From Porpolomopsis calyptriformis (taxonomy: Eukaryota; Basidiomycota; Agaricomycetes; Agaricales; Hygrophoraceae): DNA of 64,000 bases. The DNA is taken from the NCBI GenBank assembly GCA_951640195.1, contig OX621168.1, forward strand, positions 1,984,001 through 2,048,000. Direction: 5' to 3'. Every line of letters begins with the position of its first letter. Within the stretch, counting starts at the first letter, position 1. Both the position numbers and the translations under genes were made by a program. Positions 33,162 through 42,835 of the stretch are shown piece by piece. The notes below the pieces were generated by a model, which was given only the letters and a program-made list of their open reading frames with translations, did no database searches and was not told the DNA's origin.

Positions 33162-34441
33162 TTAGACCAAACCAAGGGGTGGTAGTTGTGCCATGCTCAC
33201 GAAATATTTGTCACCCGCAGGCCATGCCACAAATGACACCTCCGAACTCTCCATATCCTCATCAGACTCGATGTACCTTCCCTCCATCCTCAATTGAAAA
33301 GAGTCTTTACCCAACTGGACAACGAGTTTGACCCATCCTTTCTTCCCGCGAGACTGCTGGAAAAGACAAGCCTCTTTCACACTCTCCGTCAATACCACTT
33401 CATTTTGAATGGGATCAAACATCGCCCACTGGCCCTCTGTCGTCGCCATCGCATACGTGTCCTTATCCAACAGCACCTGTGCTGCCATTAAGTCGAATTT
33501 GGTTCCAGAATTCAGGCGCACGCGCCCAAACCCAATATCCTGTTTGAAACTAAGAAAGAGGCCGCCAGAAGGTAGGGGGTCGGCCGCAGGGCGGGTATCC
33601 GTCGCGCGAAGCTGTACGCCGGTTTGCAGCAGCTTGGAGCCAAGCCAGGAGTATAACTCGCGGAAGAACGCGGGCGTGAGGCGAGCGCCGCGATTACCGG
33701 TACCGCCATCTTTAGCGCGGTTGTTGCTGAAACCATGTTAGCGGTTGAGGGTAGGTGAGGGAAGTCAATTTCGCACTGGATTGCTATCACGACCGGGACA
33801 CGCCTGTACTCAATCCACACGGCAGAACCACTCAGTCCCTCCTGGGTCGGAGCGTCATACTCCATCCAACTCGGGTAACAGGCGACACAGCCCCCTTTCG
33901 AAGTAATGGGAAAACCGTTTGTGGTTTTGTCCTGGTAACCACTGACGTAGACCTTCCCACTGAAATGGGATGTAAACGCGAGCTTCATGCTGAAACCAAA
34001 ACCGCGCCGGCCGTCGGACGACGATCTGGGAATACGTATAGCGCCGTAGTCTTCTCCTGGGCTCTCTTTCGCCTTGTAGTTTTTGCCTATGTAGATGTCT
34101 GTGGGCGGGACGATGCAAGTCGAAAGCCCGGACGACAGGCCCGGATTGCTATAGATGACGGTGACATTGGTCATGCGAGTGGAGGTAGGGTTGATTAGGT
34201 TGTGAGCGGCGGTGAGGATGACATGCTGGTCTCCGAGGTCAGGGATGTCGAGGAAAAAGCCGCAGCCATGTCGGTCCTCCTTGCCCTCTTGGAAGGAGAG
34301 CTTGACGATTCGGTGTCTGATGAGATCCAAGTCGGCGAACTCGGGGCCAACATCATCGACGATATCGGCGTCTGCGAACCAATCTGAATGTTGCCAATCG
34401 ACGTCTGAATCATCATCGGCCATTACTATCGATGCTGGCAT
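33162..34441 (-). CDS. Cytosolic trypsin-like serine protease (S1 fold)
   Basis: Two exons, 34441-33777 and 33726-33162, intron of 50 bp. No signal peptide: the N-terminus is strongly acidic (MADDDSDVDWQHSDWFADAD). A chymotrypsin-fold domain follows with the catalytic His in VILTAAHNLI, a candidate Asp in GEDYGAIRIP, and the nucleophile in EGLSGSAVW. After the intron a different C-terminal region of about 190 residues (LTPAFFRELYSWLGSKLL, KQDIGFGRVRLNSGT) looks all-beta. Trypsin-like domains without secretion signals occur as effectors or processing proteases in bacterial and fungal conflict systems. Here the gene is flanked by ankyrin-lectin and Hsp70-like genes. Activity is inferred from the triad only. 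Confidence 0.83.
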
Positions 34442-34561
34442 TTTGGGGGACTATGGGGTATTATATAGATCGCCATCCGATCATACACGTGGCAGCCTCG
34501 ATCACGAATCTCGATGGCCTGATTGATGGAAGCCTCGATCATACACGTTAACTAAGGGAGG

Positions 34562-35944
34562 CTAATTGTCCTCCATTTCTTCCAATCTGCTCGTTACTTC
34601 CATCGCCACCTCGCTAAAGACGTTTCGGATAAAGTCGTTGTTGAAGTAGGTGATCACCAAGACCAAGAACGAAACCAAGAATTCCACCAAGCGTGTCTCC
34701 AATTCGTTCGTGGTCCACTTCTGGAAATCTGCCTCCATCTTGGTTCCCTGGACCATCTCCTTCGCAGTCTGGCCTTGTGCGTTGGTCGCAGTGAGCGACG
34801 CTCCACGCTTCAGGAGCTCCTGCACGACGCCCTTGTCCGCGACGACAGCGATGGCGCTCATGAGAGGGGTATTGAGATAATTTTCGGGGTAACACTCGTC
34901 AATGTTTGCGCCGGCGTCGAGCAGCGCGCGAAGGATCTCCAGTCGGTGGCGGTCTGGCGAACGGTTGGTGAGGTAGTAGAGAGGCGTGCGGTTTGAGGTA
35001 GAAAGCGCGTTGGGGTCTGCCCCCTCATGAAGGAGCAGCTTCACGGTATCGAGGTGGCCTCGCCAGCATGCCGCCGCAAGCGGGGTGACAGAATGTTCAC
35101 CGCCGGGTGTATCGATGATCTCCCGGTCGTGGGCGATGTATTCCTTGAGGCGGTCCGCGGTCAGGGTCCCTTTCCAAGCGTCCTTGCAGCATCGATCTAC
35201 ACTCCTTGCAGATACGAATCTTCCCTTCCCATCCACCTCGCCCAGAATCGACATCTTGTTATCCGCAATCCGCAAGAAGTTATTTCCTTCCGTGATCGCG
35301 TATACCTCGAACGGCATATTTGCAAGTACCATAAACTGCTTGGGACTTTGTTCAAACGTACAATTGGCCAAAACCCCGTCTGTCCAGCTCCCCGAGTGCG
35401 TTTCTGTCACGTAATGCATGTATTTATCACTCGCAGAGATGTAGAACGCATATATTCGACCGTCGATGACCGCGCACGAAATGGGACTACCTTTCGCTGG
35501 TTTGGCAGGAAGAAGTGTCGGCTGAAACGCCTCATTCAAGTAGACCAGGCGTTCCGAAGGATCTTGGTAAAAGACGCGCTTAATCTTGTCCACACCAAAA
35601 CATGCCGCCAGCTTGCCCTCTGGATGCACCACATGACGCTGTCTCTCCGGGACGCCAACCCATTCCTCCACATCATCATCGTACTGCAGCACCTGAATGG
35701 TGGATTCGGGGGAAACGCAAACGACGAGTTGGGTGACGGGATTGATGAGGTAGGAGGCTACCGAATTCGGACGAACCGCGGCGGCAACGAGCTCCTCGTG
35801 ACCAAAGGACTGGCCAGTCCAGTGCTTGCAGATGAGCGAAGATGACTCGGAGTCGACGTAAAGCAGGTACACGCCTTGGCCCTCGGGGTGATTGGCATAG
35901 CCGGCGGTGAGGAGGCAGCGAACTACGTCTTGAAACTGGTTCAT
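34562..35944 (-). CDS. Lectin-like beta-propeller fused to ankyrin repeats
   Basis: Single exon, 460 residues. Residues 1-250 resemble the six-bladed fungal fucose-lectin-type propeller: GVYLLYVD, RVFYQDPSERLVYLNEAF, YAFYISASDKYMHYVTE and GSWTDGVL at blade-like spacing. Residues 250-420 are ankyrin repeats (VTPLAAACWRGHLDTVKLLL, LNTPLMSAI), led by AWKGTLTADRLKEYI. A hydrophobic segment (LVEFLVSFLVLVITYFNN) and a charged end follow. The ankyrin half is homologous to that of the vWA protein (26641), the propeller half to the gene at 36304. No signal peptide, so the lectin would act inside the cell. Carbohydrate binding is inferred from fold similarity only. Confidence 0.83.
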   Translation of the reverse strand: MNQFQDVVRCLLTAGYANHPEGQGVYLLYVDSESSSLICKHWTGQSFGHEELVAAAVRPNSVASYLINPVTQLVVCVSPESTIQVLQYDDDVEEWVGVPERQRHVVHPEGKLAACFGVDKIKRVFYQDPSERLVYLNEAFQPTLLPAKPAKGSPISCAVIDGRIYAFYISASDKYMHYVTETHSGSWTDGVLANCTFEQSPKQFMVLANMPFEVYAITEGNNFLRIADNKMSILGEVDGKGRFVSARSVDRCCKDAWKGTLTADRLKEYIAHDREIIDTPGGEHSVTPLAAACWRGHLDTVKLLLHEGADPNALSTSNRTPLYYLTNRSPDRHRLEILRALLDAGANIDECYPENYLNTPLMSAIAVVADKGVVQELLKRGASLTATNAQGQTAKEMVQGTKMEADFQKWTTNELETRLVEFLVSFLVLVITYFNNDFIRNVFSEVAMEVTSRLEEMEDN

Positions 35945-36303
35945 TCGTATGAGTCGGGAGCGAACGTCCTAATCTTGCAGGTGGTGGGGGGGGTCTTTTC
36001 TTTGGATCCAAGTGCGTTCTAATGTCAAGGCCATGAGGCAGCCCCGTTTCACATCTCGGTACCTCACACCCCAGATAGGACCTCGATCAAGTAGTCCGCG
36101 CCCTGCTTTACGGCGTCTACCCCGTATCGATCCGCTCATCACATTCCATCATTCACATCCACGATGGGTTCTGGAGCAGCCGATTTGAATAACTTTGAGT
36201 TCACGAGACGGTGCTTCTTTGCCTTCCCCTCAGAAGTGTAAAATGTTCGTCTCCCACTCTCAAAGTCACTCTCAACTGACACTTATTCTAGTTGTTGCCA
36301 TAC
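35945..36303. other. Divergent promoter region between lectin paralogues
   Basis: About 360 bp separating the two head-to-head lectin genes. A TTCTAG acceptor-like site just before 36304 suggests the right-hand gene may have a 5' exon here, but none could be fixed. Confidence 0.4.
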
Positions 36304-37161
36304 ATGTCCCAACTCCAAAATATCGCGCGCATCCTCTTAGCGGCAGGAGCTGACGTGCATCCTCAGCAGGGCAAGGGCGTCTACTTGCTCTACATCGAAG
36401 ATGGGACTCTCATCTCCAAACTGTGGGCCGAAGACAACTTCAGCGATCAAGAGCTTATCGCAGACTCTGCTCGCCCAGATTCCACGGCCGCGTACCTCAC
36501 CACGTCCTCATCCAAATCCGTGGTTTACATTTCACCCACCTCTACCCTCAGTGTCGCCCGCTTCGACGAAGATGAGGAGGAATGGGTCTCCGATAGGTCC
36601 ATCGCACAACACCAGGTTGCTCCAGATGGAAGGGTCACTGCAGTTGTCGGGCCAGACGGCCGCTCGCATGTGTTCTTCCAAAATGCGTCGAAGCAATTGG
36701 TTCACCTCGATGAAGCGTGGACACCGACCGTTCTTTCTGCGAATCCCGCGGATGGCAGCCCCCTTCTAGCTATGGTTTCTGAAGGCCAGGTGTATTTTTT
36801 TTACGTCTCGGCCGGTGATAATTGCATGCACTGCGTACTCCAGCAACCAGGCGGTGGCTGGACCGACGACAAGCTTCCCAAATATGTTTTCGAGTCGAAA
36901 CTCAAGTCGTTCGTCATGGCGTTGGAGGACGAGGGGTCCCTCGCCCCGCTTGCGCTAACCGTACAGAGCCAGATGTTATTGTTCGACTCCGATGGGAAAT
37001 GCACCGTTCTGGGCAAGGTAGATGCTGCAGGCAAATTCGTCTCATCATCGCCAGAACAAAACACCCGTACGATGAACTGTCCCGCTTGCAGTGGTCCAAC
37101 ATGTCCCATGTATGACTTTACGCACCTACGAGTAGGTCGCCAGAGATCGAAAGAAAACTGA
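36304..37161 (+). CDS. Lectin-like beta-propeller protein, ankyrin-less paralogue
   Basis: Paralogue of the propeller half of the 34562-35944 gene in opposite orientation: GVYLLYIED, ARFDEDEEEWVSD, HVFFQNASKQLVHLDEAW, VYFFYVSAGDNCMHCV and GGGWTDDKLP match blade by blade. Homology stops after LGKVDAAGKFVSSS. A short unrelated tail with CPACSGPTCP then ends the frame where the other protein continues into ankyrins. I take the ATG at 36304; an upstream exon is possible. Either a genuine lectin-only component or a truncated copy. Confidence 0.75.
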   Translation: MSQLQNIARILLAAGADVHPQQGKGVYLLYIEDGTLISKLWAEDNFSDQELIADSARPDSTAAYLTTSSSKSVVYISPTSTLSVARFDEDEEEWVSDRSIAQHQVAPDGRVTAVVGPDGRSHVFFQNASKQLVHLDEAWTPTVLSANPADGSPLLAMVSEGQVYFFYVSAGDNCMHCVLQQPGGGWTDDKLPKYVFESKLKSFVMALEDEGSLAPLALTVQSQMLLFDSDGKCTVLGKVDAAGKFVSSSPEQNTRTMNCPACSGPTCPMYDFTHLRVGRQRSKEN

Positions 37162-37336
37162 GCGATTCGTTGGGTGAAGTGGGGTTCCAAAATGTAATTC
37201 TGACATTTGGCTGGTAGTTTACATGATTTTGGTATGCGGGGTTGTTGTATCAATAACGGTGTCCTGGAAGTGCTACGTTGAATCCTTGGGTGGGGCTCAT
37301 AATTTCCCTATATTTCCTGCAAGTCAAGCGCATGTG

Positions 37337-39911
37337 TCACAAAGATGAAATGTGTTCCTTTCGGAATTTTTTCCATCCCCCAAAGCTGTCCTTCAAAGAA
37401 AAAGACGAAAAGCAAATGTATAGCAGCTCCGCAGAGATACCCATGTCCTTGCAGAGTGACCAGGCTCGCTCGAATTTTGCATTTGCCTCTTCAAAATGCT
37501 CTCGTAGAAAAGCAATCTCTCCCAGGGCTCTCTCGCATCTGGCTTCGAAGCGGATATCAGATAGGTCTTTGAACATGACCAACGCTCGCGAAAACAGTTC
37601 TTCTGCCGCAGAAAGGTCATCCGCGTATAATTCGTTGCGCGCGGAGATGTAAACAAAGCTCGCCAAGTTGGTGTTATTGTCGTCATCGGGATGGGTGACT
37701 TTCTTGATTGCCTCTTTGATTTGCTCTCGTGCGCGAAAGAAGTCCCCCTCGTTGGAATGAAGTGCAGCTGTGACGGCCAAAGCAAAGCTAAATTCCCCAT
37801 CATCTTTTGCGACCTTCATAGCGTCATCGAGTAACTGAAAGGCGTCCGGTAAATCACCCTCGCTCGAAGATACCTCCGATAGTGCAAGAAGTGTGTGGCA
37901 GTCCTTGCTGGTTGATAATGTTTGCTCGAAACATTGTCTAGCAGCGTGGTAATTGCCAACGTACAGCTCGCTATATCCCCGGTGTGCAACGGCCAGATTC
38001 GAAAGCTTTTTATCGCCGACACTTTCGAAATGGTGCTCGGCCTCCATAAACAGCTCTCTTGAATTGGACTTCCTGGTAAACATGGCAACATATCCAAGGG
38101 AGAGTTTAAGGCGGGCCTTTTCGTCAGGATCTTGACATTCGGATAGAGCGTTCTTGAATAGATTTTCAGCCTTGATGAAGTCTCCGAGAGAGGCGAGAAC
38201 ATCTCCTTCATCCCGCATGCAACGATTTGCCGCATCGTAATTTCTTGCGAGCCTAAAAAGTTCATCGGCTTTCTGATAAAGTTTGAGTGCCTCCCTCGTT
38301 TGGCGCAAGATGTCAGCAAGTTCGGCCAGACTCTGCACACAGGTCCCTTTGGATGCCAATGGATGCGTATTTCGGTATTCTGGCCAAAGACGTAAGAGAA
38401 TCCCGTCGACAAAACTCGGCGTACTCTGAGGAAGATCCATGACCATGCGACATAGTGCAGTTGGTCGCAGTTTGTGCCGCATAAGGAGTTGGACAAATCC
38501 GTTGCAGGCCTGGAAACTTGCTTGCATGTCTTGGGGTGCAGGAAGGAAGAGAGAAATCAGGTGCTCGACGTTGATATCTTCCCCCATAATCCAAGCGCGT
38601 GCCTCAACCTCTTGTCCGTCCTTCACAAACTTTGTGAGTTGGGAATAGTAATAATTTCTGACGTCCGCGAGGAGAGGAGTGGAAGAAAGATCGGGGTTGG
38701 TGCTACTGGTGAAGTACATCCGGATCGGAGGAAGCATCGTGAACCTTTCCCCATCGAGATACAACATGGAATGTCCGAGAAGTTTGCGGGAAAGAAGATC
38801 GATGTTTTCCAGCGTGGGGAATAGATCCTTCAACTTCTCTTTATCGACTCCTGTAGGAAGGAAAGCCACTGCACGCAAAAAATGATGAGCGCTAGCGCCC
38901 AGGTCTTTGATCGACGGAGAGTCGAGAGAGAGCTCGATCGTGATTTTTAAGCTCTGACTTTTTCCTTTTCCGTCATTTAATAGATGAGTCAGGTGTTGTT
39001 TAAAGGCCTTTTCTAGTTCTTTGGGGAGCCATTCGTTTTGCCTTGCAGCCCGAGCGAGCAAAACGATACAAAGTGGATGGAACTCAAGTGTAGATAAGAG
39101 CTTTCCGACATTGGGGGGACAAACATCGCCATAAGAACTTGCAAACGCGGCATGAGCAGCCTCTTCATCTAGGGGAGGGACTTTGATTGTCTTCAAGCAC
39201 ACGTCGAGGGGGATTCGGGCAATTCGCGTGGTCAGCAAGATCTGAACGGATTTGGTATCTGCCAATTCTTGGATGGCTTTCGCGATCTGATCTGCATCCA
39301 TTTCGGTATCGAGGAACGTTTCCGCGTTATCAAAAACGAGTATTTTGTCAGAGGCGTCGGATAGCCGCTTCTGGACGCTAGCGGCCTTCACTCCTACCGC
39401 CTGGGCCATGCGCTCGAGAAAGAGATGGAAGGAGACTTGAGAAAAATGCACGTCGTCGAATCTGACAAAGTATCTCTCGTTTCCGAACTTGTCCACAATG
39501 GCGGTTTCGTGAAGGACAGCCTCCGCAATAGAGCTCTTGCCAATTCCTCCTGGGCCAAGGAGGGCGACGTGGTGGCCGCTAAGCAAATATTCCACCGTTT
39601 TACGAAGTAAATCATCCCTTCCGAAGAACAAGCCAGGCCTTGGGGGTATGGAGTGAGTTGACTGGTTGCCTAGAAAGTAGATTGTGAGAAGTAAAGAACC
39701 AGAACTTAGAATAAATGCGAATCAAGAAGTAGAGCAGTTTGCCAGACACCAAATCCTCCCAAAGACGGGTGACCCATGTAACCTGATAGCATCTGAACAA
39801 CTGGACACTGGGCTCACCGTCTGGGTTGGGATAAATGGTGATCATATCACCTTTGACGATGTTGATCGTACTATCCTTTGCTGTAACAGTACCAAGGTTG
39901 ATGTCTGCCAT
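37337..39911 (-). CDS. STAND NTPase: NB-ARC domain with C-terminal TPRs
   Basis: NLR-like signal-transduction ATPase. Exon 1 39911-39783 encodes 43 residues; a 121-bp intron (acceptor ACCAG at 39662-39666) joins it in phase to the 775-codon exon 2. The NB-ARC has P-loop GPGGIGKSSIAEAV, Walker B KILVFDNAETF, ILLTTRIARIP, and FHPLCIVLLARAA at the GLPLA position. From about residue 440 the protein is TPR-like helices (LGDFIKAENLFKNAL, GNYHAARQCFEQTL, DLPDAFQLLDDAM, HFEEANAKFERAW). The short N-terminus (TINIVKGDMITIYP) is similar in style to the small motif-type N-termini that precede many basidiomycete STANDs, but a signalling motif is not proven. It differs clearly from the 61-64 kb NB-ARC/TPR gene. 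Confidence 0.87.
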
Positions 39912-40152
39912 GGCGGATACGATGAAAGGTCCCGCCTCGTGTTATCCGTGCATCAATCAAGGAGCCCTTTCCTAATCTGCTAGCAGAACCATACAATACA
40001 TACAAACGTCGAGAAGCGTGACTTAACATAAGGAGCAGGTATCATTCAACCAATCCTTTTGACGTGAGAGAGCGATTTGAAAGCGAACACAACCATCCTC
40101 GTTCCAATGCCATGCCCTCAACTCCTGGGGCAGAAGTATTACTCTTGCAGCG
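39912..40152. other. Intergenic
   Basis: Promoter of the STAND gene and 3' flank of the next gene; nothing further recognised. Confidence 0.35.
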
Positions 40153-41399
40153 TCAAGCGGGATATCCCTGAGATCCTATTGCAGATAGCCGGGGCATCGG
40201 CTTGCTTGCGGATGAAGGAGAGCTAGCAGACTGTGACCCCTCCATTATAGTGGATAACGCGTTGCCCTCTGAGGCTGACCCCCCGGGAGAAGCGGAGCCA
40301 GTTGAATGAGTTCGGAAGCCATCAGCGTAGCCAGATGGTACATAGCTGGGTGCGAATAATGACATGGTGGGTTGTGGGCTGAGAGGGTTGGTTGGAGGAG
40401 GCATGTCGAATACAGCGGCCGTCGGAGGGATATAACCATAATCAAAACCAGACGTTGGGTGTGGTAGGAGGTCAGGTGGGGACGGGGGCATCAGCTCTGG
40501 ATGAACATTGTACACTGGCTGTGGTGGTGGAAGTATCGGAAATGGAGAAATGTGGAGTGCTGTGGGGCTGAATTCCCTGACGTGTCCGTTCGCGCTTGGT
40601 GACAAGGAATTCATGTCACTGGCCTCCTCGTTGTGGCCCTTCCGCCGTCGACGAGAGAGCAGGACAGCTATCAAGAGAATAAGTGCCAAACCTATAGCTC
40701 CGCACACCGCGCCGATTACGATCTTGGTTAGTGTGGAACTACTAAGTTTATGGGATGAGGATGGAGAAGAGGTTGAGAAAGCTGACGACGGGGATGCCGT
40801 GCTACTTGTTGATGTACTTGCCGGATCAAAGACTGTGTAGCTATCGCAAAAGTGAGGAGAGTGCCATTTCTGAGGAACTGAATCAAATCGTACATGAGGG
40901 CATCGACAATAATATACATGCCGCTGGGGGCCATGGACATGACAACAGTGTGCTGCGTGTTAGCCAATCCAGCCTGTCCCCAGAGGATTTGTGATTCTAC
41001 GGTTGGAGGATTTCCGACAGGTTGACTATTGTTGGGATCTGTCATCTCGATCAAGTGGGGATAGCCCGAGTCAAGGGTGACGACGGTGTTGACGGTATAC
41101 GGCCAGAGGGGTGCCATATAATATATAGCCGTACCTGAAAAGTAGAGATTGGGGCACGATTTAGCTTGGTGAGCAATAGGTAAAGTACCAGTAAACGTGA
41201 AGGTCGCCGTTGCTGACATGTCGTTCGGGAAGACATCGGTATTGGCGAAGTGATGCGAGCCATCATAGGCTAAAGGTGAATTTGAGACCTCCCATCCCCC
41301 ATTGTAGACTATGGAAGAGTTTGAGTCGTCTACAGTGACGTTGTGGTCCCCATTGACGGCGTCGAGGAAGAGTAGGAGCGATGCGAAAAGAACAAGCAT
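40153..41399 (-). CDS. Receptor-like single-pass membrane protein
   Basis: The ATG at 41399 gives a clean signal peptide (MLVLFASLLLFLDAVNG). An extracellular beta-sandwich-like domain (VYNGGWEVSNSPLAYDG, TATFTFTGTAIYYMAPLWP, IIVDALIYTV) has several N-glycosylation sites. A Ser/Thr-rich stalk, one membrane helix (VCGAIGLALILLIAVLL) with RRRRKGH stop-transfer residues, and a Pro-rich cytoplasmic tail follow. A 51-bp intron inside TFTG|TAIYY and a 53-bp intron before YTVFDP are inferred; the first is a multiple of three and leaves the frame open. This architecture is common in agaricomycetes with unknown function. Confidence 0.8.
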
Positions 41400-41526
41400 C
41401 GCCGTCAGGCCACGAACTATGAGGGTGCTTAGAAGAGGCACATATACATACCGAAAACGAAGATATCAGGCCTGAGTGTCAGGCGCTAAGTGGGAGATCT
41501 AAAAATAACATTCACACACGGCACTA

Positions 41527-42454
41527 TCAAGACTCATTCGGTGCTCTCGCCGCTTCCCTTTCTCCAGCAAGAATATGTTCAACGTTCGCACCAAGCTTAC
41601 GACGTTCCTCCAAGGTAAAGGTGGGCTCGGTCACCGAATACCCTAATTCTAGGTGGGGTTCAGCCAATGATTTTCAGCAACACAAATTTTAGAAGACGAA
41701 CTCAAACTGGGATATTGCAGAGGTAGTTCCTCGTTTCGGAGAGGTAAGGTGGAAAGATCGAGAGGGAAAGAAGGACCAATCCACGCGTTGCGAATTTCAT
41801 GGTCTCTGGAAGGGATTTGTATCAATACCTCTCAAGGGATCCAGGGACGTACTTCCTCTGTCACGCACACCGCGAATGTCAGAAATTGCGACCGGGGTAG
41901 AATAGTGTCGACAACTTACTTGCTCTCGAGTCAGTGGGCGAACGAGAATACTGTTCCGTGGCCAAGTGGGCACATATTTATCGGATACATTAGGAAATAC
42001 GCACCTGAGCTGTCCGCGGTTCATGCAAATGTAAGAGAACACAGCCGCAAAGGACTCTGAAGGTACCCAGATCTCATACGAGCCTGTAAGAGACACACGA
42101 TCGCCAACGATCGCCGGGAAGATACCCGCAATGCTCACCAACGGGATGAGGGCCCATAGGCTCCATGTTGATGCGGAAAAGAGGTACAGCTACGAATGCA
42201 CCATCCCGCCTCAGACGCAGAATCGCATCGCGAAGTCTAAGGGCCGCGTGGTACTCATCTGCATTCCGCTGCTTGAAATAGATGTCTGAAGATCCGTGAG
42301 CGATTAGTGACTAGACAAAGAGATGTAGGAATGCTTGCGGAAATGCCATTCTCTAGAAGTGCGATCAGGAGCGACGACAAAGGACTGATAAAATAGATGC
42401 GTACTTGATCTCAGAGTCAAGAACATTCTCCAGATCCGTCGGTAAACGGCTCAT
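41527..42454 (-). CDS. DOPA 4,5-dioxygenase family protein
   Basis: Non-haem iron extradiol-type enzyme; in Amanita the family makes betalain-type pigments. Eight exons give 183 residues: 42454-42405, 42339-42352 (14 nt), 42285-42139, 42083-42005, 41950-41920, 41853-41857 (5 nt), 41805-41702 and 41648-41527. Splicing rebuilds the metal-binding EWHFHIYFKQRN, then INMEPMGPHPVGSYEIWVPSE, VFSYICMNRG, VRPLTREQRKDH, NAWIGPSFPLDLSTLPL and QYPSLKLGYS. Intron 2 (42286-42338) has a GC donor (C|GCAAGC): only that cut gives the HFHIYF motif. The 5-nt micro-exon AGGAA supplies the residues expected before DH. Lengths sum to an exact reading frame. Confidence 0.88.
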
Positions 42455-42835
42455 GGGTGTATGATAGCCTAAATGACCGCGAAGAGCCTGCAGTGTGGTT
42501 GAAGAAAGGTTGAGAAAGGGCGGGTCGTTCCCTTAATGGCACTTTCCACGGTGTATCAATCCTTGACAGTCAGGATCAATACCGCCAACTATAAAGGAAT
42601 AGCCATGGGAGTTTATTCCGTATGTTTCGCCATACTCGTCGTGACAAGGTGAATGCAGAAAAGCATCGTGTTAGACGGGGATCAATCAGCAGATCACGCC
42701 CACGGGCGATCGTTCGTCTCAGAATATATCGTAGCCGACACCTTTCACGACGCAAGAGGGTGCGGGGAAAGAACAGTGTCTGTTGATACATCATTACATG
42801 TGTCGTGATATTCTTCAAACGTTCATGTCAAAACT
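42455..42835. other. Intergenic between DOPA dioxygenase and receptor array
   Basis: No supported gene; small ORFs only. Confidence 0.4.

Noticed and set aside
41797..42141. 114-codon unspliced ORF in the dioxygenase locus
   Set aside because: Contains two introns read through; replaced by the eight-exon model.
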